The position numbers and the translations under genes were made by a program. The notes under the pieces are model-generated. The model made no database searches. It was not told the origin of the DNA and was given only the letters and a program-made list of their open reading frames with translations. Positions 9,874 through 18,659 of a stretch of 64,000 bases of DNA are shown here, piece by piece. Each line of letters starts with the position of its first letter. Positions within the stretch are counted from its first letter, which is position 1. The stretch is taken from NCBI RefSeq assembly GCF_037201965.1, contig NZ_CP147518.1, forward strand, positions 116,001 through 180,000, read 5' to 3'. Origin of the DNA: Spirosoma sp. SC4-14 (GTDB lineage Bacteria; Bacteroidota; Bacteroidia; Cytophagales; Spirosomataceae).

Positions 9874-10542
9874 ATGCCACGTGTTTTTCTGCTCCACGGT
9901 TATGTGGAAGATCCAACGATCTTCGATCAGCTTGTGCCTTTATTGCCGCAATCGGATTTCACCCGAATCGACCTGGCCGACGAATGTCAGCACTGGAAGC
10001 CGACGGGAAAGATCAATGTGCAGAAAGTAGCTGAGTACTTAGTCAACCGCTATGCAATTACGGCCAATGATCTATTAATCGGTCATTCGATGGGTGGCTG
10101 GATTGCTATCTACATCAAACAATTGACACAGGCAACGGTAATTCAGATTTCGTCGTGGACCGATCAGAGAAAGATTCGTTTACCTACTCACAATCTGAGT
10201 ATTCTGAAATTTTTGCTGTTTTCAGGTGTTACGCAGAGCCGGCCGTTACTACGGTTTTTTCAGAAGCAATATCCGTTTCCAGAGTCTTTCGAGTTGTACA
10301 AGAACCTGATGGAAGGAATGCGACAGATGAATCGTGGGTATCTATACTGGCAACTACAAATTCTATTTGCCGAGGCCCCGCACTTAACCGTATCGCCCGA
10401 CCTGCGCATTCATACCCGCCGGGATAGCATCATTGCCCGCCCCAACGAACCCTATACCGAAGTCCCCGGTGATCATTTCAGCCTGGTTTTTCATCCGAAG
10501 GAAGTAGCAGAGGCCGTCCGAACCGGGATTTATATGATTTAG
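9874..10542 (+). CDS. Small alpha/beta hydrolase (RBBP9/YdeN-like)
   Basis: Predicted cytoplasmic serine hydrolase of about 222 aa. MPRVFLLHGY opens the first strand and a GHSMGGW nucleophile elbow follows near residue 75; GDHFSLVFHP near the C-terminus would supply the catalytic histidine. I place the start at ATG 9874 because the fold begins right there; a TTG at 9853 in the same frame would add seven unhelpful residues. The last residues (RTGIYMI) and the stop codon are encoded by the left arm of a palindromic repeat (10517-10636), so the native C-terminus may have been replaced. No specific substrate can be proposed. Confidence 0.78.
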   Translation: MPRVFLLHGYVEDPTIFDQLVPLLPQSDFTRIDLADECQHWKPTGKINVQKVAEYLVNRYAITANDLLIGHSMGGWIAIYIKQLTQATVIQISSWTDQRKIRLPTHNLSILKFLLFSGVTQSRPLLRFFQKQYPFPESFELYKNLMEGMRQMNRGYLYWQLQILFAEAPHLTVSPDLRIHTRRDSIIARPNEPYTEVPGDHFSLVFHPKEVAEAVRTGIYMI

Positions 10543-10636
10543 CTGACTGACTTTGATTTTGTTTGATTATAAGCGCTTCTTTGAAGCGAAACAAAATCAA
10601 AGTCAGTCAGCTAAATCATATAAATCCCGGTTCGGA
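10517..10636. repeat. Palindromic repeat, family 1, copy A
   Basis: A 120-bp element with 48-bp perfect inverted arms (10517-10564 and 10589-10636) starting TCCGAACCGGGATTTATATG, with a small apex hairpin CGCTTC-TTT-GAAGCG at 10574-10588. It fills the whole gap between two convergent genes: its left arm encodes the end of the hydrolase, and its right arm stops one base before the gatC stop codon. It may also work as a terminator for both. Related copies lie at 11693, 39173, 42034 and 45878. Confidence 0.9.
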
Positions 10637-10924
10637 TTACTCCAACACCTTCGGTACTTCGAAAAACTGCTCGTCATGTTGAGGGGCGTTGGCGAGTGCC
10701 TGTTCGCGGGGGAGGTGATTGGCTACTACGTCGTCGCGCAGGACGTTGGTTTCAGACGAAATATGGGTTAATGGTTCAACGCCGGTAGTGTCCAGCTCGT
10801 TGAGTTGCTCCATCCAGGTCAATACGCCGTTCAAACTGTTGAGCAAGTCGGCTTCTTCTTCAGGACGTACTTCGAGCCGGGCCAGATGGGCAATTTTATG
10901 TAAGGTCTCGTGGTCTACTTTCAT
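10637..10924 (-). CDS. gatC: Asp-tRNA(Asn)/Glu-tRNA(Gln) amidotransferase subunit C
   Basis: Small subunit of the GatCAB amidotransferase, which turns misacylated Asp-tRNA(Asn) or Glu-tRNA(Gln) into the amide form. The 95-aa length is normal for GatC, and the family pattern is clear: an N-terminal HKIAHLARL helix, then ETNVLRDDV and a final EQFFEVPKVL. I use the ATG at 10924 (MKVDHETL); an in-frame start 12 codons upstream adds a hydrophobic leader that is not part of the family. gatA and gatB are not in the window. The 3' end abuts palindromic repeat copy A. Confidence 0.93.
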   Translation of the reverse strand: MKVDHETLHKIAHLARLEVRPEEEADLLNSLNGVLTWMEQLNELDTTGVEPLTHISSETNVLRDDVVANHLPREQALANAPQHDEQFFEVPKVLE

Positions 10925-10952
10925 GGCAAATAGAATAAATAAGTATAACGCC

Positions 10953-11687
10953 TTAAGCAATTACAGTTTGTTTACTCGTCAGTTCAGCGTCAATAATTCG
11001 GTAGGTTTCTTCTTTTAGCCACTCTACATTTTCCTGAGTTAGTCCAGCCGTTGCGATAGGAGGGTGAATCACGGCCCGGAGCGGATACCAATGGAACCGA
11101 ACTTTTTTTGTGTCGGGTAAAATCTTGTAGTTATTCAGCAAGGTGATTGGAACAACAGGCACCTGCTGCTGAATGGCCATAATAAACGCGCCGTCTTTGA
11201 ACGGATGATGCATTTTAGGCGGATGCTTAGCCCGAATACCGCCTTCCGGGAAAATCATGATACTGCGCCCTGCTGCCAGCGTTCGAATCGATTTTGCCAG
11301 CGAATAAGCCCGACTGTTTGGCTGGTCGCGATCGACCTGCACGTGTAGTTTGGCGAACATATAGCCCAGTAGCGGAATGTGCTTAACCTCACTTTTGCCA
11401 ACAAAGGCGTAATAGTTTTTCACAATTACGCCCATTGCGGCAATGTCCAGATACGAAAAATGATTTGCACAGAACACATACACCTGTTCCGGATCGGGTT
11501 TATAGCGGTAATCTACCCGAATAGGCATACCAATACCGAAGAAAAATAACCGTCCCCAGATATAATTGACCTTATGCGCCCACGGTTTCCATTCGTCGCG
11601 CTGCAAAAAGACATACTGTACCGGAAATAGAATCAGATACAGTAGTACAAAATAAATAGCGCACCAAATTGTATATAATAGTTGCAT
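10953..11687 (-). CDS. 1-acyl-sn-glycerol-3-phosphate acyltransferase (PlsC family)
   Basis: Membrane-bound acyltransferase for the second acylation step of phospholipid synthesis. The 244-aa protein starts with a hydrophobic segment and holds the HX4D catalytic motif (NHFSYLD, about residue 96) and FPEGGIRAK, the substrate-binding block of the LPLAT family. It lies 28 bp upstream of gatC on the same strand. Its start codon is 5 bp from the end of palindromic repeat copy B, so any promoter must lie inside or beyond that repeat. It could instead act on another lysolipid. Confidence 0.88.
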   Translation of the reverse strand: MQLLYTIWCAIYFVLLYLILFPVQYVFLQRDEWKPWAHKVNYIWGRLFFFGIGMPIRVDYRYKPDPEQVYVFCANHFSYLDIAAMGVIVKNYYAFVGKSEVKHIPLLGYMFAKLHVQVDRDQPNSRAYSLAKSIRTLAAGRSIMIFPEGGIRAKHPPKMHHPFKDGAFIMAIQQQVPVVPITLLNNYKILPDTKKVRFHWYPLRAVIHPPIATAGLTQENVEWLKEETYRIIDAELTSKQTVIA

Positions 11688-11692
11688 AAGGT

Positions 11693-11799
11693 GTCTGAAC
11701 CGGGATTTATATGATTTAGCTGATTTTGTTTGATTTGTTTCGCTTCAAAGAAGCGCTTATAATCAAACAAAATCAGCTAAATCATATAAATCTTGGTCA
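11693..11799. repeat. Palindromic repeat, family 1, copy B
   Basis: An element of about 107 bp that begins GTCTGAACCGGG and has a perfect 32-bp inner arm pair (11704-11735 with 11761-11792). Its centre, including CGCTTC-AAA-GAAGCG at 11741-11755, is the reverse complement of the centre of copy A, so this copy lies in the opposite orientation. The outer end has decayed and merges with the purH stop codon at 11797-11799. It separates purH from the plsC-like gene. Confidence 0.88.
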
Positions 11800-13341
11800 G
11801 TGTTTAAAATGTCTTACACCGGTCGTAACCATCGCCAGCTCGTGCTCATTGCAGTAATCGATCGAATCCTGGTCGCGGACCGATCCGCCGGGTTGCACAA
11901 CGGCCGTAATACCTGCCTGACTGGCAATTTCAACACAGTCAGGAAAGGGGAAAAACGCGTCGGAAGCCATTACTGCGCCTTGCAGATCGAAACCAAACGA
12001 CCCCGCTTTCTCAATTGCCTGCCGTAGTGCATCTACGCGGGAGGTTTGCCCAACTCCACTGGCCAGCAACTGATCTTTCTTGGCCAGCACAATCGTGTTC
12101 GATTTAGTATGCTTGCAAACCTTTAAGGCAAATTCGAGGGCCTGCATTTCGGCATCGCTGGGCGCTTTTGTCGTTACAACCTTAAACTGGGCGGTTGTTT
12201 CGGTCTGATTGTCTTTATCCTGCTCCAATACGCCGTTCAAAACCGTTTTGAACATAATGGTGGGTAAAGCCACAGCCTTACGTTTCAGTAAAATCCGGTT
12301 CTTTTTCGATTTCAGCAGGTCGAGTGCTTCTGGTGCAAAGTCTGGTGCAATCAGAATCTCCATAAACAGCTTATTGAGTTCTTGGGCCGTTGCCAGATCG
12401 ACTGGCGTATTGGTGATGATAACACCACCAAAGGCCGAAACCGGATCGCAGGCCAGTGCATTCAGGTAGGCATCTTTAGCCGTCGGAGCCGTAGCAATAC
12501 CGCAGGCATTGGTGTGTTTAATGATGGCAAATGTGGTGCCAGCCGCTGTATCGAACTCATCAATTAAGCCTACACAGGCATCAACATCGACCAGATTGTT
12601 GTACGACAGCTCTTTGCCGTGCAGTTTCTCGAACATGGCGTTCAGATCGCCGTAGAACGTAGCCTGCTGATGTGGGTTTTCGCCGTAGCGCAGGTGATTG
12701 GCAGGCAGATTTTTGAAGTCGGTGATAGCCACTTCGTTTGCCGACTGGCTATCGTCTTTGGCAAAATAAGCCTGAATGGCAGTGTCGTAGTGCGAGGTTA
12801 TACCAAAGGCTTCTTGGGCATACTGCCGACGGTCGCTCAGGTCGGTTGCGCCATTTTTGTTGGTCAGCAGGTTTACAACATCGGCGTATTGATTCCGCGA
12901 CGAAACGATGAGGACATCTTTATGGTTTTTGGCTGCCGCCCGAATGAGCGAAATGCCACCAATGTCAATTTTTTCGATGATATCTTCATCTGATGCGCCC
13001 GAGGCAACCGTTTCTTCAAACGGATACAGATCGACCACGGCCATATCGATTGGCGGAATCCGATGACGTTCGGCCTGTGCCAGATCTTCGGGGAGTTCAC
13101 GACGGTATAAAATACCTCCCATAACCGCCGGATGAAGCGTTTTTACCCGGCCGCCAAAAATAGACGGATAGCCCGTAAGGTCTTCAACGGCCGTTACCGG
13201 AATTCCGAGCTGTTCGATAAATGCCTGGGTGCCGCCAGTTGAGTAGAGCCGTACGTTTTGTTCGTGCAAAAGCCGTACTAATGGTTCGAGCCCGTCTTTG
13301 TAATAAACGGAAATCAGCGCTGAGGAAATTTTGAGGGACAT
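11797..13341 (-). CDS. purH: Bifunctional AICAR formyltransferase/IMP cyclohydrolase
   Basis: Catalyses the last two steps of IMP synthesis. The N-terminal MGS-like cyclohydrolase part carries YSTGGTQAFIEQ and GRVKTLHPAVMGGIL; the C-terminal transformylase part carries LRYGENPHQQA, IKHTNACGIA and the final QPGGSVRDQDSIDYCNEH. The length is 514 aa from the ATG at 13341 (MSLKISSALIS), close to the usual 520-530; the frame is open 22 codons further up, but that stretch runs into the promoter region. A TATCTTTG -7 box lies at 13430-13437 on the same strand. The last base triplet overlaps the edge of repeat copy B. Confidence 0.96.
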   Translation of the reverse strand: MSLKISSALISVYYKDGLEPLVRLLHEQNVRLYSTGGTQAFIEQLGIPVTAVEDLTGYPSIFGGRVKTLHPAVMGGILYRRELPEDLAQAERHRIPPIDMAVVDLYPFEETVASGASDEDIIEKIDIGGISLIRAAAKNHKDVLIVSSRNQYADVVNLLTNKNGATDLSDRRQYAQEAFGITSHYDTAIQAYFAKDDSQSANEVAITDFKNLPANHLRYGENPHQQATFYGDLNAMFEKLHGKELSYNNLVDVDACVGLIDEFDTAAGTTFAIIKHTNACGIATAPTAKDAYLNALACDPVSAFGGVIITNTPVDLATAQELNKLFMEILIAPDFAPEALDLLKSKKNRILLKRKAVALPTIMFKTVLNGVLEQDKDNQTETTAQFKVVTTKAPSDAEMQALEFALKVCKHTKSNTIVLAKKDQLLASGVGQTSRVDALRQAIEKAGSFGFDLQGAVMASDAFFPFPDCVEIASQAGITAVVQPGGSVRDQDSIDYCNEHELAMVTTGVRHFKH

Positions 13342-13429
13342 GCTGTCGGTTGAAACAGCTATAGTGCTGTTTCTGAAATTAATGATCAAGTTAGGCCAAA
13401 CATACAAGAGACTCTACCGGCCTGAGCCA

Positions 13430-13437
13430 CAAAGATA
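13430..13437 (-). promoter_or_regulatory. Probable -7 box for purH
   Basis: Read on the minus strand this is TATCTTTG, a full match to the Bacteroidota -7 consensus TAnnTTTG. It gives a leader of about 85 nt before the purH ATG. I see no good TTG at the -33 position. Confidence 0.5.
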
Positions 13438-13448
13438 ACCAAACGTCT

Positions 13449-13456
13449 TAACTTTG
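13449..13456 (+). promoter_or_regulatory. Probable -7 box for the flippase gene
   Basis: TAACTTTG matches the TAnnTTTG -7 consensus and sits 61 bp upstream of the flippase ATG, back to back with the purH -7 box 12 bp away. No clear -33 TTG is present. Confidence 0.45.
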
Positions 13457-13517
13457 TGAGCCCACAGCACGAAAGTCAGGTTACAAAAGCCAGAGTCGTT
13501 CGCCGGGAAACCTACTC

Positions 13518-15056
13518 ATGAGTACATTTAAAAAATTAGCCAGCGATACGGCCCTTTACGGTGTGAGCACCATTTTAGGGCGTATGCTCAATTTTGCGCT
13601 GGTTCCGTTGCAAACGTATGTGTTCACGCGCCCCGAAGAGATGGCGTCGAACGTAGAATTATATAGCTGGGTTGCCATTCTGCTGGTTGTCTATACGTTT
13701 GGGCTTGAAACCGCATTTTTTCGCTTTGCCGCCCGTCGGCCAGAAGACAAAATCAAGGTATTCGACGAAACACTGAGCATTGTCTTCATCATCAGCGCTT
13801 TCTTTTCAATACTGATCATTCTGCTCACACCCAAAATTGTTGTGTGGCTCGATTATCCGGGACAGGAATTGTCGGTTATCTGGGTGGCACTGATTGTGGC
13901 TATCGATGCCATAATGGCCATTCCCTTTGCCCGCCTGCGGGTCGAGAATCGGGCTCGTCGATTTGTTCAGGCAAAAATTATTAACATTCTGATTGTGGTG
14001 GCGCTGAATGTGTTTTTCCTGATCTTCTGTCGGGATGTTTATAACGGAAAATACCTGTCGGTCCTGAAGCCGGTAATCGACCTGATTTATTATCCGAGTA
14101 TTGGTCCGGGCTATATCATTCTGGCTAATTTGTTGGGCAACGCTACGTATTTTGTGCTGCTACGGGATGCTTTCGAAGGGTTTCGATTCCGGCTCAATAA
14201 GGACGAAGCAAAAACAATGCTGATCTACGCGGCTCCGCTGATGCTAACGAGTCTGGCAGGGTTCGTTAACTCTATGACCGACCGGCTGTTTTTGCAGCAC
14301 TGGCTACCCGACAATTTTTATCCGGGGCTGACCAGCAAAGATGCCCTCGGCATTTATGGTAACTGCCTGAAACTATCGGTGTTTATGGCCCTGGTCATTC
14401 AGTCGTTTAAGTTTGCGGCCGATCCGTTTTTTTTCTCCCGTGCCGAAGATAAAAACTCGCCCAAGCTACTGGCCGACGTAACGAAGTGGTTTATTATCGT
14501 TTGTGTGCTGATTTGGGTGGGCGTTAGCCTGAATCTGGATGTGGTGGGGTTACTGGTTTCGAAGAAGTACCGACCCGGTTTGCCCGTGGTTCCGCTTTTG
14601 TTGCTAGCCAATCTGTTTCTGGGTGTTTACTATAACATCTCATTCTGGTTTAAGCTCAGCGACAAAACCCAGTTTGGAACCCTCATTACGATCATTGGTG
14701 CTGCCATAACCATAGCCGGAAACATCGTTCTTATTCCATTGCTGGGCTATATGGGCTGTGCTATTGCCTTCCTGGTATCGAGCTTTCTTATGATGGTGAT
14801 TTGTTACGGACTAGGGGAGAAGTATTATCCCGTTCCCTATCATATAGGGTCGGCGGTTGGCTATATTTTAGGCGCGGGACTGCTGATCTACGCATCGGAA
14901 TACATCAAAATCCCGAACCTATGGCTGTCGGTGCCCTATCATATGGCGCTGTTTGGGTTGTTTGTTGCTGTTGTGCTGGTTATCGAACGCAATACCTTTC
15001 TGCCTGCACTGGAGCGGTTTCGTAAGCGCAAAGTATCTGATAAAGTTAAAGCCTAA
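13518..15056 (+). CDS. Polysaccharide/lipid flippase (MOP superfamily, Wzx-like)
   Basis: An integral membrane protein of 512 aa with about 12-14 hydrophobic helices spread over the full length. The N-terminus (LASDTALYGVSTILGRMLNFALVPLQ) is characteristic of the lipopolysaccharide/oligosaccharide flippase branch of the MOP superfamily. Such proteins move lipid-linked glycans across the inner membrane. No glycosyltransferase or polymerase genes flank it, so the substrate cannot be named. Its last codons and stop are part of a 28-bp perfect palindromic terminator. Confidence 0.85.
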   Translation: MSTFKKLASDTALYGVSTILGRMLNFALVPLQTYVFTRPEEMASNVELYSWVAILLVVYTFGLETAFFRFAARRPEDKIKVFDETLSIVFIISAFFSILIILLTPKIVVWLDYPGQELSVIWVALIVAIDAIMAIPFARLRVENRARRFVQAKIINILIVVALNVFFLIFCRDVYNGKYLSVLKPVIDLIYYPSIGPGYIILANLLGNATYFVLLRDAFEGFRFRLNKDEAKTMLIYAAPLMLTSLAGFVNSMTDRLFLQHWLPDNFYPGLTSKDALGIYGNCLKLSVFMALVIQSFKFAADPFFFSRAEDKNSPKLLADVTKWFIIVCVLIWVGVSLNLDVVGLLVSKKYRPGLPVVPLLLLANLFLGVYYNISFWFKLSDKTQFGTLITIIGAAITIAGNIVLIPLLGYMGCAIAFLVSSFLMMVICYGLGEKYYPVPYHIGSAVGYILGAGLLIYASEYIKIPNLWLSVPYHMALFGLFVAVVLVIERNTFLPALERFRKRKVSDKVKA

Positions 15057-15103
15057 AAAACCTAAAAGGTCTCGAAGACCTTTTAGGTTTTTTAGGCTTT
15101 AAC
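15045..15103. terminator. Bidirectional palindromic terminator between convergent genes
   Basis: Perfect 28-bp arms (15045-15072 and 15076-15103) with a 3-nt CGA loop. A-rich and T-rich stretches lie inside the arms, so it works on either strand. The left arm covers the last four codons, including the stop, of the flippase gene. The DUF4249 gene on the other strand ends 8 bp further. Confidence 0.88.
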
Positions 15104-15110
15104 CTGCTAA

Positions 15111-16007
15111 TCACAAATCGGGGCGTAGGTTTGCTTCTTCGACCTTTGCTGTTCGGCTCTGCACGGCGGAGGTGATAAAAAAACCAACGGCTTTTTTTCC
15201 CGCAGTATTCGTATTTACGATGTTTGTAGGCACATTGGTTGGGGGAGTTGCGAATAAACCACCGTTCGTAATCTGTGTGCGTAACTCCTGCCAGAACTCA
15301 AACGCTTCTTTCGGAAGTGATTGTATCTCAACCTTAACGACATCGTTGAAGGTATACAGACTGTCGGGGTTAATCGACTGGCGAATGGGCAGGATAAACA
15401 TCAGCCCATCGGTATCGGCACTTCCCTGAAAAGCACCGTCCTGAGCCAATATGATGTTACCGGGTTTGTTTTGAAGTTCGCCGTTTCGGTAAAACTTAAC
15501 CCGGCAGTAATCCGTCGCGCCTGGCAGATCGCGGGCATAAAATTCGCCCTGGTAGCCTTCGGTTTTCGAGAATGGGTTCAGTTTCGTTTTTACGAACGTG
15601 ATCGAATCGACCGTTGGAACGCGGTTTAGTTTAGAACTGGATTGATAGGTTTCGCCCTGAAACGCAATATTCAGTTGATAGGTCCGGCCAATGTGGCCGA
15701 GCGTATCGTTGCCAGTAGGTTGCCACACATAATAACCGTCGTTGTCGGGGTCAGTGAATGAATAAGATTTGCCAGCATCGTCGGTAACCGTAACGGTTGC
15801 GCTGAGAGCCGCTGGCGGTGTGCTGCTATCGAAATAGGCTGATGTTTGCGTCAGTCGGATGGTTTGCGGGCCGGGCTGATCGGTAATGGTGGCATCGACC
15901 GATAACTGCGATGTACCCGTATCGAGTTTGGCATCAATAACGGTTTCGCAACTGTTCAGAAACAAAACGGTTAGCAGTAAGCAGGGGATTAAAAGGTATC
16001 GTTGCAT
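15111..16007 (-). CDS. DUF4249 lipoprotein, partner of the TonB receptor
   Basis: A 298-aa outer-membrane-associated lipoprotein. The signal peptide ends in a lipobox-like LFLNSC with the cysteine at about residue 19. The rest shows the DUF4249 pattern: an Ig-like start (ATITDQPGPQTIRLTQTS), then TVTVTDDAGKSYSF and a long beta-rich body. DUF4249 genes regularly follow TonB-dependent receptors in Bacteroidota, and this one starts only 5 bp after the receptor stop codon. It probably binds or helps deliver the same ligand, which is not known. Confidence 0.85.
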   Translation of the reverse strand: MQRYLLIPCLLLTVLFLNSCETVIDAKLDTGTSQLSVDATITDQPGPQTIRLTQTSAYFDSSTPPAALSATVTVTDDAGKSYSFTDPDNDGYYVWQPTGNDTLGHIGRTYQLNIAFQGETYQSSSKLNRVPTVDSITFVKTKLNPFSKTEGYQGEFYARDLPGATDYCRVKFYRNGELQNKPGNIILAQDGAFQGSADTDGLMFILPIRQSINPDSLYTFNDVVKVEIQSLPKEAFEFWQELRTQITNGGLFATPPTNVPTNIVNTNTAGKKAVGFFITSAVQSRTAKVEEANLRPDL

Positions 16008-16012
16008 CTTTA

Positions 16013-18430
16013 CTAAAACTTAAAGTTGTAGGTTACCGATGGGATGAGCGTCGCAAACACCGAATACTTGATGGCTTCCGTTACCTGCGGATTGTCGGCA
16101 TTGGGCTGGAAGTAAACCGAGAACGGGTTCTTGCGGGCATAGACGTTGTAGACCGAAAAGACCCAGTTATCTTCTTTGCGCTTGCCCGGTCGTTTTCGCC
16201 CCTGTAGGGTTGCCGCCAGATCGAGTCGATGATAGGCTGGAATGCGGTAGTTATTGCGGCCGTCGTATACAGGTGTTACATACCCTTCATATTCGAATCG
16301 ATTGGTTGGAAACGTGCCGGGCGTACCACTGGCCAGGGTAAACGTAGCTGAGAAATTCCAGCGTTTGGCATTCGGTGGGTCGAACAACAGCACCGATGTA
16401 AGCGTATGGCGTTTGTCGAAACGGGTTGGATACCATTTACCATTATTGATGCCATCGACCTGCCGTTCGGTTTTGGCCAGTGTATAGCTGATCCAGCCGT
16501 TGACAACGCCGGTTGTGCGTTTTATGAAAAATTCGGCACCGTAGGCCCGGCCTTTGCCGTTGAGCAGATCGCCTTCCAGGTATTTATTCAGAATCAGATT
16601 CGCACCGTCGATGTAGTCGATCTGGTTCTGAAGCCATTTGTAATATACTTCGACCGATGCTTCGAACTCGCTACCCGATTTGCCAAAGTTTTTGAAGTAG
16701 CCACCGGCAAGCTGATCGGCAACTTGCGGGCGGATGTTGTTGGACGATGGCGTCCAGACGTCCAGTGGCGTCGATGCGGTTGTGTTGGAAATCAGGTGAA
16801 TGTATTGGGCTGTTCGGTTGTAGCTCAGTTTGAACGAACTGTTATTTTGGAGTTCGTATTTAGCCGAAAAGCGGGGCTCCCAGTTTCCATAGGTCTGGAT
16901 TACCTCACCCCGTTTGTAGGTTTGCGTAGACACCAGTGGTTTCCGCTGACCTGCCGCAACGTCGGTCGCAAAGGTGTAGGCTTCGCCGGTGCCAATGTAG
17001 TTGAAGAGCGAATACCGCAGGCCATACTGTAGTTGCAACCGCGAGGTCAGTTGTTGCTCGTTGCCTACATACAGCGCATTTTCGAGTGCGTATTTGTTGG
17101 CAAGCCCGAATGTGCGGATAGCACCGGCGCTGGCAGCTGTTGCCGTACCGGGCTGGAAATCATGAACAATGGCCTGGCCACCAAACGTAATGGTATTTTT
17201 GCCCAGAAACAGCGAAAAATCAGGTTTTAAGCTATAATCGACAATGCGCGAATCGGTCCTGAAATAGTCATTCGGTTTTTTCTGCTTCAGGTCCGTGTTG
17301 AGCGAATAATCATAATTGCTGTAGTAGGCTGTTGTGTTCAGAAACAGGCGGTCGCTGAACACATGATTCCAACGGGCCGAAACCGTTGCATTGCCCCAGT
17401 TGAAACCAAAATCTGCCCCAAACACGTCGCGGCCTAAATAGCCCGATAGAAATACGATGTTTTTATCATTGATTCGATAGTTGCCTTTAGCCGTCAGATC
17501 ATAGAAATAGAATTTCGCTCCTTTCAAATCACTATTCAAAAAAGGTTGGGCAAGAATGTCGGCATACGAGCGTCGAGCAGCAACAATAAACGAGCCTTTG
17601 CCTTTGAAGAGTGGCCGTTCGTAAGATAAACGGCTAAAAATAAGTCCAATACCACCGTTTAGTTCGGGCTTTTTGGCATTTCCTTCTTTTAGTCGAACAT
17701 CCAGAATGGACGAAATGCGGCCACCATAATTGGCCGGAATTCCTCCTTTTATGAGCTTAACATCTTTGACCGCATCGGGATTGAAAACCGAGAAAAAGCC
17801 AAAGAGGTGGGATGAATTATAAACTGGGGCTTCATCGAGCAACACCAGATTCTGGTCGATGCTGCCCCCGCGAACGTTAAAACCAGTAGCACCTTCGCCA
17901 ACCGTTGAAACGCCCGGCAGTAATTGAATGCTGCGCACTACATCAACTTCGCCAAGGAGGGCCGGTATTCGTTTGAGCGTCTTAACATCAATCTGATTCA
18001 CGCTCATTTCTATATTTTTGACGTTATCGTCTTCGCGCCGGGTCGATACCACAACTTCCTGAAGCTGCTTACCTTCTTCTTTTAATTCAATATCGAGCCG
18101 AACGTTGCGATCGATCAGGGCTACAGTTTTTGTCTGTTTTTCGTAACCGACATAAGAAATCACAAGGTTATAATTACCCGCGGGAACGGTAACAGCATAA
18201 AACCCATAACTGTTGGTAACGGCTCCGGTACCGGTTTCTTTCACATAAACCGATACGCCAATCAGCCCTTCGCCATTGGCAGCATCTTTAATATAGCCGC
18301 TCACGGTAAGTTGAGCAGGTACTGGCTTAGTTAGGCCATGCGCGTTCTGGTCGCTCTGGGCTTGAGTGTAACTGCTGCCGGCTAAAACTATAAGCAGGCA
18401 GAGAAACCTGGTCAGTGTATTGCTTTTCAT
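16013..18430 (-). CDS. TonB-dependent receptor with carboxypeptidase-like N-terminal domain
   Basis: An outer-membrane active transporter of 805 aa. A signal peptide (about 1-24) is followed by a CarboxypepD_reg-like domain (about 40-120), then the plug domain (about 140-240; DVVRSIQLLPGV, GFNVRGGSIDQNLVLLDEAPV) and a long beta-barrel ending in VTYNFKF, with the terminal aromatic residue expected for BAM insertion. It forms an operon with the DUF4249 lipoprotein downstream. A TACTTTTG -7 box lies about 60 bp upstream. The ligand cannot be read from sequence; it is not a SusC of the classical type because no SusD gene is adjacent. Confidence 0.92.
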   Translation of the reverse strand: MKSNTLTRFLCLLIVLAGSSYTQAQSDQNAHGLTKPVPAQLTVSGYIKDAANGEGLIGVSVYVKETGTGAVTNSYGFYAVTVPAGNYNLVISYVGYEKQTKTVALIDRNVRLDIELKEEGKQLQEVVVSTRREDDNVKNIEMSVNQIDVKTLKRIPALLGEVDVVRSIQLLPGVSTVGEGATGFNVRGGSIDQNLVLLDEAPVYNSSHLFGFFSVFNPDAVKDVKLIKGGIPANYGGRISSILDVRLKEGNAKKPELNGGIGLIFSRLSYERPLFKGKGSFIVAARRSYADILAQPFLNSDLKGAKFYFYDLTAKGNYRINDKNIVFLSGYLGRDVFGADFGFNWGNATVSARWNHVFSDRLFLNTTAYYSNYDYSLNTDLKQKKPNDYFRTDSRIVDYSLKPDFSLFLGKNTITFGGQAIVHDFQPGTATAASAGAIRTFGLANKYALENALYVGNEQQLTSRLQLQYGLRYSLFNYIGTGEAYTFATDVAAGQRKPLVSTQTYKRGEVIQTYGNWEPRFSAKYELQNNSSFKLSYNRTAQYIHLISNTTASTPLDVWTPSSNNIRPQVADQLAGGYFKNFGKSGSEFEASVEVYYKWLQNQIDYIDGANLILNKYLEGDLLNGKGRAYGAEFFIKRTTGVVNGWISYTLAKTERQVDGINNGKWYPTRFDKRHTLTSVLLFDPPNAKRWNFSATFTLASGTPGTFPTNRFEYEGYVTPVYDGRNNYRIPAYHRLDLAATLQGRKRPGKRKEDNWVFSVYNVYARKNPFSVYFQPNADNPQVTEAIKYSVFATLIPSVTYNFKF

Positions 18431-18491
18431 TCGGTTGTTTGTAAATTACTGGGAGGGATACGGGGTAGTTTTATGATTACAGATGGTGTCG

Positions 18492-18499
18492 CAAAAGTA
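18492..18499 (-). promoter_or_regulatory. Probable -7 box for the TonB receptor operon
   Basis: On the minus strand this reads TACTTTTG, matching TAnnTTTG. A TTG in a T-rich stretch lies 22 nt upstream (18522-18524), slightly far for a -33 box. The leader would be about 55 nt. Confidence 0.4.
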
Positions 18500-18659
18500 G
18501 GTAAGCCGCTGCCGGGCTTCTCAAAAAATTAGATAAAGCAGCGAAATTCGAGTGTGAACGGCACTATTTTTTGTATAAAAATAATATCCTGTTCAGCCGC
18601 TGTTAGTAGCTGGAATGGCTTTTTCAGAATCATCTTAGACCATTTTTTTTATTTTCTTC

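Noticed and set aside
16406..17032. 208-codon plus-strand frame inside the TonB receptor
   Set aside because: Shadow of the receptor gene; its sequence shows no family.
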